This document shows, piece after piece, positions 21,007 to 30,140 of a DNA stretch of 64,000 bases. The position numbers and the translations under genes were made by a program. Each line of letters opens with the position of its first letter. Positions within the stretch are counted from its first letter, which is position 1. The stretch is from JAJDNS01 sp963578825 (lineage in GTDB: Bacteria > Acidobacteriota > Vicinamibacteria > Fen-336), in contig CAUZDW010000002.1 in NCBI GenBank assembly GCA_963578825.1, positions 62,001 to 126,000 of the forward strand, given 5' to 3'. The notes beneath the pieces are model-generated. The model had not been told where the DNA came from, did not search any database, and saw only the letters and a program-made list of their open reading frames with translations.

Positions 21007-22038
21007 ATGAACATTCGCTCCCTCATCAATCTAAGCTTTTTCTCGAGCGATCTCGCCATCGATCTCGGAACCGCCAACACCCTTGTCTACGCCAAGGACA
21101 AGGGCATCATCGTGTCCGAGCCGTCGATCGTCGCCGTCAACCGCATGACCGGAAAGGTGGAGGCGGTGGGACGAGACGCAAAAGAGATGCTCGGCCGCAC
21201 ACCCGGCAACATCGTTGCGATCCGCCCGATGAAGGACGGCGTGATCGCCGATTTCGAAATCACCGAGAAGATGCTCTCCCACTTCATCCACCGAGCGCAC
21301 AACCGCTCGACGCTGGTGCGTCCCCGCATCGTGGTCGGGATCCCCTCGGAGGTGACCCAGGTGGAGAAGCGAGCGGTGAAGGACTCGGCGCTCAAGGCCA
21401 AGGCCTCCGAGGTCTACCTCATCGACCAGGCCATGGCCGCCGCAATCGGGGCGGGGCTCCCCATCACCGAGCCAAGCGGCAACATGGTCATCGACATCGG
21501 GGGAGGAACCACCGACATCGCGGTCATCTCGCTGGCCGGCATCGTCTACTCGAAATCGGTTCGCGTCGCGGGCAACGAGATGGACGAGGCGATCATCCAG
21601 TACATCAAGAAGAAGTACAACCTGCTGATAGGCGAGCGCTCCGCCGAGCAGGTCAAGTTCGAGATCGGATCTGCCTTTCCTCTCGACGAGCCGATCACCA
21701 TGGAGATCAAGGGGCGGGACCTGATCGAGGGCATCCCCAAGACGCTGACGGTCACCGACGCGGAGATCCGCGAGGCGCTTCAGGAGCCGGTGCGCATCAT
21801 CGTCGCTGCGGTGCGCGTGGCGCTCGAGCGCACGCCCCCGGAGCTGTCGGCGGACATCGTGGACCGGGGCATCGTCCTCACCGGAGGCGGGGCTCTCCTC
21901 AAGAACATCGATCGCCTGCTGCGGGAGGAGACCGGGCTCCCGGTCTCGGTGGCCGAGGACCCGCTCAGCTCGGTCGTCCTGGGAACCGGCAAGATGCTCT
22001 CGAACCTCGACCTGCTTCGCAAGATCAGTCTGGACTAG
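21007..22038 (+). CDS. mreB: Rod shape-determining actin homologue MreB
   Basis: A 343-residue actin-like ATPase that forms membrane-bound filaments guiding the cell-wall elongation machinery. FSSDLAIDLGTANTLVY (phosphate 1), MVIDIGGGTTDIAVIS (phosphate 2) and IVLTGGGALLKNID (adenosine loop) are intact, and the N-terminal NIRSLINLSFF suits a membrane-binding helix. AGGAG lies before the ATG. It heads the mreB-mreC-mreD-mrdA-rodA cluster in canonical order. Confidence 0.98.
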   Translation: MNIRSLINLSFFSSDLAIDLGTANTLVYAKDKGIIVSEPSIVAVNRMTGKVEAVGRDAKEMLGRTPGNIVAIRPMKDGVIADFEITEKMLSHFIHRAHNRSTLVRPRIVVGIPSEVTQVEKRAVKDSALKAKASEVYLIDQAMAAAIGAGLPITEPSGNMVIDIGGGTTDIAVISLAGIVYSKSVRVAGNEMDEAIIQYIKKKYNLLIGERSAEQVKFEIGSAFPLDEPITMEIKGRDLIEGIPKTLTVTDAEIREALQEPVRIIVAAVRVALERTPPELSADIVDRGIVLTGGGALLKNIDRLLREETGLPVSVAEDPLSSVVLGTGKMLSNLDLLRKISLD

Positions 22039-22043
22039 CCCTG

Positions 22044-22907
22044 GTGGCCCTGGCCGTCGACACGCGCAGGAGCCGGATCCTCCTTGGCGGTCTCGTGCTG
22101 TTGCACTTCGCCGCGATCAGCCACCAGGTGGACGGAGGCGACGGCTTGTCGCTCCTTCAAAGAGGGCTCTTTTCGCTGCTCTCCCCGCTCCAGATCGGGA
22201 TGAGCAGCGTGGTCGGGGGCGGACGGGAGCTGTGGAATGGTTACGGTTTCCATCGGGAGACCTACGCGGAGAATCGCCGTCTCGAGGAGCGGGTCCGCTA
22301 CCTGGAAACGCTCCTACAGGAGCGCTCCCACCTGGCACACGAAGCGGAGCGTCTGCGGGAGTTGCTGGGCCTCCGCGAGATCCTGCCCATGCAGACGCTG
22401 GTTGCGGACGTGGTCAGCCGGGACGGCGTGCCCTGGTTTCGGACGCTGACCATCGACCGGGGCACGCGCGACGGGGTCGTCCTCGACGCCCCGGTCATGA
22501 GCCCGACGGGGGTGGTCGGCCGCGTGATCGCGGTGGGCCCCCATGCGGCCCGGGTGCAGGTGCTTCTCGATCGCGATGCCGGAGCCGGGGTCCTGATCGA
22601 GCGCACCCGGGTGAGCGGCGTCGCCACGGGGCAGGTGGCGCGGTCCGAGCCGGGCGCAGGCGACTTGATACTGAAGTACGTGTCCGATCGGGCCGACGTC
22701 GCCATCGGAGACGTGGTCGTCACGTCGGGATTCGATCGGATCTACCCCAAGGGGTTGGTGGTGGGGCGAGTCAGCTATGTGGGGGAGGGGTCCGCACTCC
22801 TCCAGGACATCCGGATCGAGCCCTCGGCCCGCTTCGACCGGCTCGAAGAGCTGCTGGTGGTGCTGCGTCCGCCTCAGGCGCATGAGACCCTGCAAACGGT
22901 GGAATGA
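22044..22907 (+). CDS. mreC: Rod shape-determining protein MreC
   Basis: A 287-residue bitopic protein that links MreB to the periplasmic synthases. It has an N-terminal membrane segment (ILLGGLVLLHFAAI), a predicted coiled coil around 70-110 (ENRRLEERVRYLETLLQE) and the beta-barrel domain with DGVPWFRTLTIDRGTRDGV, VMSPTGVVGRVIAVGP and VVTSGFDRIYPKGLVVG. The start is GTG at 22044, 5 bp after mreB. It ends in a 4-bp ATGA overlap with mreD. Confidence 0.95.
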   Translation: MALAVDTRRSRILLGGLVLLHFAAISHQVDGGDGLSLLQRGLFSLLSPLQIGMSSVVGGGRELWNGYGFHRETYAENRRLEERVRYLETLLQERSHLAHEAERLRELLGLREILPMQTLVADVVSRDGVPWFRTLTIDRGTRDGVVLDAPVMSPTGVVGRVIAVGPHAARVQVLLDRDAGAGVLIERTRVSGVATGQVARSEPGAGDLILKYVSDRADVAIGDVVVTSGFDRIYPKGLVVGRVSYVGEGSALLQDIRIEPSARFDRLEELLVVLRPPQAHETLQTVE

Positions 22908-23389
22908 AACGCCTCGTCTGGACCGCCGTCGCCATCGTTGGAGCCCTCCTGGTGGAGACGGGCCTCAGCCACCTCGTGGCCGAGCCCGGCCGCTACCTGG
23001 ACCCCTTCCTCCTCGTCGTGGTCTACTGCGCCCTGAGCGGGGGAGAGAGTCGCGGGATGCTGGCGGGCGTGGCGGCGGGCTGGGTGCAGGACGTCCACTT
23101 CGGAGGAGAAGTGCTGGGGCTCTCGGCACTTTCGAAGCTGCTCGTGGGCTTTGCGATCGGTGCCGCAGGCAGCCACCTCCTCATCGCGAGCACGAGTGCT
23201 CGCACTCTCGTGCTGCTCCTGGCCACGGTCGCCGACGTTCTGCTCGTGTTGTGGTTCGCTTCGGTCTTCGCCATCGAGGCGGCACCCATGAGCCCTGTGA
23301 CACTGGCCTCGCGCGCGTCCCTCACGGCCGTGGTGGGTGGGGTCCTCTTCGCGCTGATCGACCGCCGGCTGCAGCGGGCTTCGCTGTGA
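22904..23389 (+). CDS. mreD: Rod shape-determining protein MreD
   Basis: A 161-residue integral membrane protein with about five hydrophobic segments, of the usual MreD size. DPFLLVVVYCALSGGESRGMLAG resembles the conserved family region and is followed by WVQDVHFGGEVLGLSALSK, the most typical MreD stretch. It overlaps mreC by 4 bp and precedes the PBP2 gene by 10 bp, so context supports the call strongly. Confidence 0.92.
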   Translation: MKRLVWTAVAIVGALLVETGLSHLVAEPGRYLDPFLLVVVYCALSGGESRGMLAGVAAGWVQDVHFGGEVLGLSALSKLLVGFAIGAAGSHLLIASTSARTLVLLLATVADVLLVLWFASVFAIEAAPMSPVTLASRASLTAVVGGVLFALIDRRLQRASL

Positions 23390-23399
23390 GGGAGCGACA

Positions 23400-25205
23400 G
23401 TGAGGCTTTACGAGGATCTGCGGCCGGTCCAGTCGCGGCTCGCCGTCGTGCAGGGCACCACGGTGCTCCTTGTGGCCGTGCTGCTCCTGCAGTTCTGGAA
23501 CCTCCAGGTTCTGAGGGCTCGTCACTTCCGCGACCTGGCCGAGAACAATCGCTCCCGCGTGGTGAAGGTGGCGGCCCCACGGGGGATGCTTCTCGATCGG
23601 GAAGGGCAGTTGCTGGTGGGAAACCGTCCCTCCTTCAACATCGTCCTGACGCCCGAGGACACGGAGGACCTGGACGGCGTCGTGACCCGCATCGCCCGCA
23701 CGCTGGGCATGGGGGAGGCCCGGCTCCGGGAGCGGCTGGCACGGCGCGCCCGGTACCGCCCGGTGGTGGTTCTGGCCGACGCGGACGTCGGGGAGGTGGC
23801 GGCGATCGAAGCGCGGCGGCTCGAGCTTCCCGAGGTCAGCATCGAGGTCGTCCCGCTCCGCCACTATCCCCTGGCTTCCGCCGCCGCCCACGCGCTGGGC
23901 CGGGTCGGCGAGATCACCGAGAGGCAGCTGCGCTCCGCCGAATTCGAAGGCCTCGAACCGGGAGCCCTCGTCGGCCTGGCCGGCGTCGAGGCTCAGTACA
24001 ACAGGGCCCTCGTGGGGCGCGACGGATTCCGACGGGTGATCGTCAACAGCCGGGGTCTCGAGGTCGCGGAGGCAGAGAGCGACCCTCCCGAAGACGGTCC
24101 GAGCTTCACCCTCAGCCTCGACGCCTCGCTGCAGGCCGCCACGGAGCAGGCCTTCGCGGGCCGCGCGGGAGGCGCCGTGGTCCTCGACCCCGAGACCGGC
24201 GAGATCCTCGCCATGACGTCGACACCGGCGTACAACCCCAACGAGTTCACCACGGGAATCGACCCGAAGCTCTGGAGGATGCTCACAAACGACCCCGAGA
24301 CTCCCTTGATGAACCGGGTGATCCAGGGACAGTACGCGCCGGGGAGCACGTTCAAGATCGTCATGGCCGTGGCGGCGCTCGAAGAGGGTGTCATCACCCC
24401 GTCGACCACCTTCTACTGTCCGGGGCACCTTCGGGTCTACAACAAGGTCTTCCACTGCCACCTCCCCGGCGGGCACGGCATCGTCAATATCCGACGGGCT
24501 CTCGCCATATCGTGCAACGTTTTCTTCTACCAGGTGGGCGTCCGCCTCGGGATCGATCGCATCGCCCACTGGGCCACCCGGCTGGGGCTCGGCTCCCCGA
24601 CAGGGATCGATCTGCCCCACGAGGCGAGGGGCCTCATACCCAGCCCGGAGTGGAAGCGCCGGGTGCAGAACGTCCCCTGGTACCCGGGCGAGACGGCGTC
24701 CGTGGCGATCGGCCAGGGCCAGGTCACCGTCACGCCGCTCCAGATGGCCCGGGTCGCCGCCGCGATCGCCAACGGGGGGAGCCTGGTCCGGCCACGCCTG
24801 GTCCGGAGCGCAGGTGAGACCCGGATTCCCGCGGAGCCGCCCCGACCCATCGTCATCTCGGCGGAGACGGTGGCAACGGTCAAGGAGGGCCTCCGGGCAG
24901 TGGTGGCCGAGGGGACCGGCTGGAGGGCGCGACTGAGCACCGTCCCGGTCTGTGGCAAGACGGGCACGGCCCAGGTGGTGTCCCGCGAGCGCCTCAAGCG
25001 CACGCCGGACGACCCCTCGATCCAGCCCCACGGATGGTTCGTGGCCTTCGCTCCGGCGGATGAGCCGCAAGTCGCCCTGGCCGTCATCGTCGAGCACGGG
25101 GGCGGGGGCGGCGTAGCGGCAGCGGTCGCCCGCGCCATCCTGGCGCGCTTCTTCAGAGGGCAGAAGCCGCCCGCAACGGCACCCTCCGTCGATGTGGGGG
25201 ATTGA
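23400..25205 (+). CDS. mrdA: Penicillin-binding protein 2 (elongation transpeptidase)
   Basis: A 601-residue class B penicillin-binding protein that cross-links peptidoglycan during elongation. One N-terminal membrane segment (TTVLLVAVLLLQFW) is followed by the PBP dimer domain (residues about 50-220) and the transpeptidase domain. Active-site motifs are all present: S316-x2-K319 in APGSTFKIV, S371-C-N373, and K520-TGT. A GTG start at 23400 has GGGAG before it. RodA follows by 3 bp, its glycosyltransferase partner. Confidence 0.97.
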   Translation: MRLYEDLRPVQSRLAVVQGTTVLLVAVLLLQFWNLQVLRARHFRDLAENNRSRVVKVAAPRGMLLDREGQLLVGNRPSFNIVLTPEDTEDLDGVVTRIARTLGMGEARLRERLARRARYRPVVVLADADVGEVAAIEARRLELPEVSIEVVPLRHYPLASAAAHALGRVGEITERQLRSAEFEGLEPGALVGLAGVEAQYNRALVGRDGFRRVIVNSRGLEVAEAESDPPEDGPSFTLSLDASLQAATEQAFAGRAGGAVVLDPETGEILAMTSTPAYNPNEFTTGIDPKLWRMLTNDPETPLMNRVIQGQYAPGSTFKIVMAVAALEEGVITPSTTFYCPGHLRVYNKVFHCHLPGGHGIVNIRRALAISCNVFFYQVGVRLGIDRIAHWATRLGLGSPTGIDLPHEARGLIPSPEWKRRVQNVPWYPGETASVAIGQGQVTVTPLQMARVAAAIANGGSLVRPRLVRSAGETRIPAEPPRPIVISAETVATVKEGLRAVVAEGTGWRARLSTVPVCGKTGTAQVVSRERLKRTPDDPSIQPHGWFVAFAPADEPQVALAVIVEHGGGGGVAAAVARAILARFFRGQKPPATAPSVDVGD

Positions 25206-25208
25206 GCA

Positions 25209-26306
25209 ATGCCCCTCGGGATCGACCGGCGGCTGCTCTACAACGTGGACTGGGTGCTCCTGGGGACCGCCCTCCTCTTGTCACTCGTCGGCGTCGCAAT
25301 GGTGCACTCCGCCACCCACTCCGGCAGCAGCCCCGGCCTGCACGTCAAGCAGCTCGTGCTGGTCGGGGCGGGGCTTCTTGGGCTCGTCGTGGCCGCAGCC
25401 ACCGACTACCGCCGCCTGGCGGACCGCTCGGTGCTTCTCTACGTCCTCTCGGCCGCGGCCCTCGTGTACGTGCTGCGCTTCGGCCCGCTCATCGCCGGGA
25501 CGCGCCGCTGGATCATGATCGGCGGGTTCCAGCTCCAGCCTTCGGAGTTCGTCAAGCTCACGGCAGCCATCTTTGTTGCGAAGCTTTTCTCCGAGTACCG
25601 ACAGGAGAGCCTGGGCCTGCGCGACCTGGTCTGGCCGGGCGCAGCCGTGGGATTGCTCGTCCTTCTCATCGCCGGCGAGCCCGACCTGGGAACGGCGGCG
25701 TGTCTCGTGCCCATGCTGCTCACCGTGGCCTTTCTCGCCGGGTTGCGCATGCGAGCGGTGGCGGCTCTCGTCGTCGTGATGCTCGTCGCCTCGGCGCTCA
25801 CCTGGCCTCTCCTGCGAGACTATCAGAAGATCCGGATCTACACCTTCCTCGATCCGAGTCTCGATCCGCAGGGGGCGGGCTACCAGAAGATCCAATCGCA
25901 GATTGCCGTGGGCTCCGGGGGCCTGCTCGGACGCGGGTACCTCGAGGGCACCCAGGGACAGCTCGGCTACCTGCCCGCTCGGCACACCGATTTCATCTTC
26001 TCCGTCCTGGCGGAGGAGATGGGCTTCATCGGCGTCTTCGTCGTGCTCGGACTCTATCTCCTGCTGCTGTGGCGAATGCTCGAGACCGCCCGCCTCGCGC
26101 GGGACCGTCTCGGAGTGTTTCTCTCCGCCGGCATCACCGCCAGCCTCGCCTTTCAGGTCGTGTACAACGTCGCGATGGTCGCTGGACTCGTGCCCGTCAA
26201 GGGCCTCCCGCTTCCACTGCTGAGCTACGGTGGCTCCTCCGCGCTCGCGACCTTGATGGGTGTCGGGCTGATCCTCAGTGTCCGGATGCGACGCTTCGCG
26301 AATTGA
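25209..26306 (+). CDS. rodA: Peptidoglycan glycosyltransferase RodA (SEDS family)
   Basis: A 365-residue polytopic protein with about ten membrane segments that polymerises lipid II glycan strands with PBP2. GTRRWIMIGGFQLQPSEFVKL is the family signature, GEPDLGTAACL carries the essential Asp of the SEDS active site, and QIAVGSGGLLGRGYLEGTQ and PLLSYGGSSALATLMGVGL complete the pattern. It is the last shape gene before rng. Confidence 0.97.
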   Translation: MPLGIDRRLLYNVDWVLLGTALLLSLVGVAMVHSATHSGSSPGLHVKQLVLVGAGLLGLVVAAATDYRRLADRSVLLYVLSAAALVYVLRFGPLIAGTRRWIMIGGFQLQPSEFVKLTAAIFVAKLFSEYRQESLGLRDLVWPGAAVGLLVLLIAGEPDLGTAACLVPMLLTVAFLAGLRMRAVAALVVVMLVASALTWPLLRDYQKIRIYTFLDPSLDPQGAGYQKIQSQIAVGSGGLLGRGYLEGTQGQLGYLPARHTDFIFSVLAEEMGFIGVFVVLGLYLLLLWRMLETARLARDRLGVFLSAGITASLAFQVVYNVAMVAGLVPVKGLPLPLLSYGGSSALATLMGVGLILSVRMRRFAN

Positions 26307-26370
26307 CAGTGTTGGAACGAAGCGTCCCACCCACATACCAGGCGGCTTCGACCGCCGGCCAGAGACCCAA

Positions 26371-27852
26371 ATGCCCAGAGATCTCATCGTCAGCACGAGC
26401 CCGGAGGAGACCCGCGTCGCTCTCCTCGAAGATGGCGTCGTCTCCGAGCTCTTCCTCGAGCGCGAGGCGCAGCGCGGCATCGTCGGCAGCATCTACAAGG
26501 GGCGAGTCACACGGGTCCTGCCCGGGATGCAGTCTGCATTCGTGGACCTCGGCCTGGAGCGAGACGGCTTCCTCCACGCCACGGATGTCTTCGAGGCGCT
26601 CCCCGAGAACCTTCTGACCGCAGACGAGGTCACCACCGCTCGGCGCGCGCCCATCGAGGACCGGCTGAAAGAGGGGCAGGAGGTCGTCGTCCAGGTCGCG
26701 AAAGAGCCGCTGGGGACCAAGGGAGCACGCATCACGTCCCACGTGTCGCTCCCCGGGCGATACCTGGTGCTGATGCCGACCGTCGAGCACGTGGGTGTCT
26801 CCCGTAAGATCACCGATGACGGCGAGAGGCGGCGACTCAAGACGACCCTGAAGGAGATCCGCCAGGAGCGCGGCGGGGGCGGGCTCATCGCGCGGACGGC
26901 CGGTGAGGGCAAGAGCGCGGAGGCGTTCCAGCGGGACGGCGGATACCTGTTCCGCACCTGGGATGAGGTGCGGGCCGTCGGGTCGCGAAACTCGGCCCCC
27001 ATGCTTCTCTATCGCGAGCCCTCTCTGGTCGAGCGCTTGCTCCGCGATCTGTTGTCCGAGGACGTGTCGTCCATCCGCCTCGACAACGACGAGGCGTTCG
27101 AGCGGGTGCTCGACATCGTGCGCGCCCTCGAGCCCGGTCTGGCCCCGCGGGTCCGCCGACACGCCGGCCCCGTCGGTCTCATGGAGGAGTACGGGGTGGC
27201 GGCGGAGGTCGAGCGCGCGCTGCGCGCCAAGGTCTGGCTTCCCTCTGGTGGCTATATCGTCATCAACCAGACCGAGGCCCTCGTCGCCATCGACGTCAAC
27301 ACGGGTCGCTTCGTGGGCAAGTCGCAGCTCGAGGAGACCCTGCTCAAGGCCAACCTCGATGCGGTTCGGGAGATCGTGCGCCAGATCCGCCTCCGGGACC
27401 TCGGCGGAATCATCGTCATCGACTTCATCGACATGGAGCAACGCAAGAGCCAACGGGAGGTGCTAGGCGCCCTCGAGCAAGAGCTCCGAAAGGACCGCTC
27501 GCCGACGAAGCTCCTGTCGGTCGCTGATTTCGGCTTGATCATCCTGACCCGGAAGCGCGTCAAGCAGTCCCTCGAGCGGCTGCTGATGCAGTCCTGCCCC
27601 TACTGCTCGGGCAGCGGTCAGGTGAAGAGCGTCTCCACGGTCTGCTCGGAGATCTACGATGAGGTGCGCAAGCTCGCCGCGGACATGCGGGGCCAGCGCC
27701 TGGTGCTCCGCGTCAACCCGGATGTGGCCCGGGCGCTCGCCGAAGGCCAGGCCGGGATGCTCGCCAGCCTCTCCGGGCTCGTGGGCGGCGACATCGCCGT
27801 GCAGGGGGATCCCCTGCTCCACCAGGAGCAGTTCGACGTGGTGCCGGCATGA
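26371..27852 (+). CDS. rng: Ribonuclease G (RNase E/G family)
   Basis: A 493-residue endoribonuclease acting in rRNA maturation and mRNA decay. An S1 domain with IYKGRVTRVLPGMQSAFVDLG spans roughly 30-115. The catalytic Mg-binding aspartates lie in LVAIDVNTGRFVGK and GGIIVIDFIDM, and CPYCSGSGQV is the zinc-link that joins protomers. There is no long degradosome scaffold, so RNase G is better than RNase E. The ATG at 26371 matches the family N-terminus (MPRDLIVSTSPEETRVALLE). Confidence 0.95.
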   Translation: MPRDLIVSTSPEETRVALLEDGVVSELFLEREAQRGIVGSIYKGRVTRVLPGMQSAFVDLGLERDGFLHATDVFEALPENLLTADEVTTARRAPIEDRLKEGQEVVVQVAKEPLGTKGARITSHVSLPGRYLVLMPTVEHVGVSRKITDDGERRRLKTTLKEIRQERGGGGLIARTAGEGKSAEAFQRDGGYLFRTWDEVRAVGSRNSAPMLLYREPSLVERLLRDLLSEDVSSIRLDNDEAFERVLDIVRALEPGLAPRVRRHAGPVGLMEEYGVAAEVERALRAKVWLPSGGYIVINQTEALVAIDVNTGRFVGKSQLEETLLKANLDAVREIVRQIRLRDLGGIIVIDFIDMEQRKSQREVLGALEQELRKDRSPTKLLSVADFGLIILTRKRVKQSLERLLMQSCPYCSGSGQVKSVSTVCSEIYDEVRKLAADMRGQRLVLRVNPDVARALAEGQAGMLASLSGLVGGDIAVQGDPLLHQEQFDVVPA

Positions 27853-27887
27853 ACATGGTGTCAGCATGAGTCATGGAGTCATGCGTC

Positions 27888-28550
27888 ATGAGTAACGCGG
27901 GCGGTGAGAGGGACCTGGCCCTGGAGGCCTTCGCCGAGGCGATCGAGGCCCACCTGAGGACGCGGCGCGGTGTCGACCACGTGCTCTCACCCCGCGAGTT
28001 CGCCCTCGCTCGGGGCTGGCACGACGCCGGTGTGGCCCTCGCGACGGTACTTCTGGCCATCGATCTCGCCTTCGACGCCGAGCCCTCGATCTCCAGCCTG
28101 GCGTTTTGTCGACGACGGGTCGAGCAGCTGGCGGCGGGGACGGGCGGCGGTGGCGGCGCGCCGAGCCCATACGACCCCGGGCGGCCGAACCTGCCTGAGC
28201 TGGGCGAGCGGCTGGAGGAGCTGCGCTCCAAACTCCAGGAGCTGCCCCCGAGAGCGGCGGCGCTGCCTCTTCAGGAGGTCGAAGCGGTGTCCGATCTGGT
28301 GGCCGTGGCGTCACGACCGAACTGGAAATACCTGGCCGAGCGCCTCGACCGTATCGACGATCTCGTCTCCACCGCGGCCATCGACGCGCTCGAGGAGGGC
28401 GACCTCGGGGAGCTGCGCGCCGATGCCAATCGCGCGGCGGAGAGGCGCCGGGGCCGCGTGGGGGACCGGTCGCTGGCGGAGGCGGTGGAGCGCCTGGTGC
28501 GCCAGCTCGCCCGGGAACGTCTGCAGCTGCCCCGGGTCTCGCTGGGCTAG
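27888..28550 (+). CDS. Conserved-looking protein of unknown function
   Basis: About 220 residues that I do not recognise. It is rich in Ala, Glu, Leu and Arg and largely helical, with charged heptad-like stretches such as LGERLEELRSKLQEL and YLAERLDRIDDL, and no signal peptide or membrane segment. Residues 1-90 (HVLSPREFALARGWHDAGV, VLLAIDLAFD) look like a compact helical domain, followed by a glycine linker. The ATG at 27888 is favoured because GGAG lies 9 nt before it; ATG 27873 is possible. It follows rng by about 35 bp and overlaps the convergent alkyltransferase-like gene by 4 bp. Confidence 0.7.
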   Translation: MSNAGGERDLALEAFAEAIEAHLRTRRGVDHVLSPREFALARGWHDAGVALATVLLAIDLAFDAEPSISSLAFCRRRVEQLAAGTGGGGGAPSPYDPGRPNLPELGERLEELRSKLQELPPRAAALPLQEVEAVSDLVAVASRPNWKYLAERLDRIDDLVSTAAIDALEEGDLGELRADANRAAERRRGRVGDRSLAEAVERLVRQLARERLQLPRVSLG

Positions 28551-28864
28551 CCCAGGAGGCCGTGGCGATCGAGGTCCACACGGCCGCCGAGGAAGCGGAC
28601 GCCTTCGGCGCGAAGGCGGCGGCGCTGGACGAGAGGGCCCATGCCGAGGCGGGGGGAGATCCGACCTCCGGCGGCCACCACCCGGTGCCAGGGGACGGCG
28701 TTCTGGCGACGCAGAGGCAGGGCCCGAAGCGCCCAGCCCACGGCTCGGGCCCCTCGGGGGACGCCGAGGAGGGTCGCGACCTGTCCGTAGGTGGCGACAC
28801 GGCCTCGCGGGATCTGTCCGACGAGGTCGTAGACCCGATCGAAGAAGCCCTCGTTGCCCCTCAC
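28547..28864 (-). CDS. Alkyltransferase-like protein (ATL) with Trp in place of the acceptor Cys
   Basis: A 105-residue member of the O6-alkylguanine-DNA alkyltransferase fold. RVATYGQVATLLG and ARAVGWALR (with an arginine finger at R40) are the DNA-binding elements, and PWHRVV at 58-63 replaces the PCHRV active site, so it cannot accept alkyl groups. ATL proteins of this kind bind O6-alkylguanine and hand the lesion to nucleotide excision repair; a uvrA and mfd lie in this same window. The start is GTG at 28864, 16 bp after surA. Confidence 0.9.
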   Translation of the reverse strand: MRGNEGFFDRVYDLVGQIPRGRVATYGQVATLLGVPRGARAVGWALRALPLRRQNAVPWHRVVAAGGRISPRLGMGPLVQRRRLRAEGVRFLGGRVDLDRHGLLG

Positions 28865-28880
28865 TGGGGCGGAAGCGCGG

Positions 28881-30140
28881 TCATTCCGGAGGCGGCACGC
28901 GCTCCGGACGGGCCTGAGGGGTGGTGCTGATCTCGTCGTCGAGATCGGCCCCCGGAACGATGCGCTCGGGCGCCGCCTGGGGGGTGGTGACGAACTCGTC
29001 GTCGGCGGCCGGCGCCGCGAAGGGATTCGCCGTGGGGGAGATCGGAGCGGTGGATGTCGATCCGGTGACTGGAGACGCTCCGGGAGCGCCTGGAAGGGCT
29101 GGCGCCGACCCGACCGGGTCCAATGAGAAGGGATCGACGGCGCCCAGCAGCATGTCGTCCGGGACGGGGCCGCTCAACGTCAAGGGAACCTCGCGCACGC
29201 GCAGCACGACCACCGCCTCATCCCGGACCTCAGCCATGTAGATGTCGTACTCGGTCTCGAAGCGCGCCGCCATCAGCTCTTCCCGCACCTGTCCCTTCGC
29301 CGTGGCGTATGGCACGACGCTTCCCGTGGTCTTGGCCACCACCCGTAGGATCCTGAATCCCTCTTCCGAGGGAATCGGGTCGGACGCCGCGCCGACCGGG
29401 AGTGAGAAAGCGACTTCTTCGAGATCGGGGCTCAGGTTCCCCTCGGCGATCTCGCCCAGATCGCCACCCGAGTCGGCGGTGGGGCCGGCGGAGTGAGTGC
29501 GGGCCAGGCTCGCGAAATCGGCTCCGGCCCGGGCCCTTGCGACGATGTCGCGGGCGAGGGTGATTCCACCGGCGTCCGCCGGGATGAGAATCGCCTGCAG
29601 GGTGACAGTCGCGGCTTTCGTGAACTCCGTGGCCTTCTTCTTCTCGTACTCCTCCTTCAACTCGTCTTCGCTCACGCTGATCCGAGGCCGGACCTCGCGT
29701 TGGATGATCATGCGTTTCGTCCAGGACCTCTCGATGGTCTTGCGCAGCTCGTCGAGGGTCATCCCCTCTCGGGCAAGCGCGGCCTGGAACTGCTCCTCGT
29801 TTTCGACCCCGTTGTCCTTCTTGACAGACTCGACGATCTCGTCGATGAACTCGGGGCGCAGACCCAGGCCGCCGTCCACCGCGCGCTGAACGAGGAGGAC
29901 TTCGTCGATGGCGTCCTGGAGCAGCTTGGCGTTGTTCTGCCGGAGAAAAGCGCCGATCTGCTCCGGAGGGATGCGAGCGGCCTGGGCAGCGGCGAGCTGA
30001 CGTTCCTGGAACTCGCTGTAGGTGATGATGTCACCGTTCACCTTGACGATGATGCGCTCTATCATCTCCGCCCCGGCGGGCGCCCCGGTGCCGAGGACGC
30101 TAGGGAGGAGAAGAAGTGCTGGAACGATAAGCCGCCTCAT
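28881..30140 (-). CDS. surA: SurA-like periplasmic chaperone with parvulin domain
   Basis: A 419-residue secreted protein with signal peptide MRRLIVPALLLLPSVLGTGAPAGA. The SurA N-domain (RIIVKVNGDIITYSEFQERQ) precedes a divergent parvulin domain (residues about 185-285: SLARTHSAGPTADSGGDLG, FRILRV). The HILV strand is altered to LQAILIPA, so isomerase activity may be weak. The C-terminal 70 residues are Pro/Ala/Ser-rich and end in two copies of a DDE-x-TTPQA-x-PER unit. It overlaps the upstream parvulin lipoprotein gene by 41 bp. Confidence 0.87.
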   Translation of the reverse strand: MRRLIVPALLLLPSVLGTGAPAGAEMIERIIVKVNGDIITYSEFQERQLAAAQAARIPPEQIGAFLRQNNAKLLQDAIDEVLLVQRAVDGGLGLRPEFIDEIVESVKKDNGVENEEQFQAALAREGMTLDELRKTIERSWTKRMIIQREVRPRISVSEDELKEEYEKKKATEFTKAATVTLQAILIPADAGGITLARDIVARARAGADFASLARTHSAGPTADSGGDLGEIAEGNLSPDLEEVAFSLPVGAASDPIPSEEGFRILRVVAKTTGSVVPYATAKGQVREELMAARFETEYDIYMAEVRDEAVVVLRVREVPLTLSGPVPDDMLLGAVDPFSLDPVGSAPALPGAPGASPVTGSTSTAPISPTANPFAAPAADDEFVTTPQAAPERIVPGADLDDEISTTPQARPERVPPPE

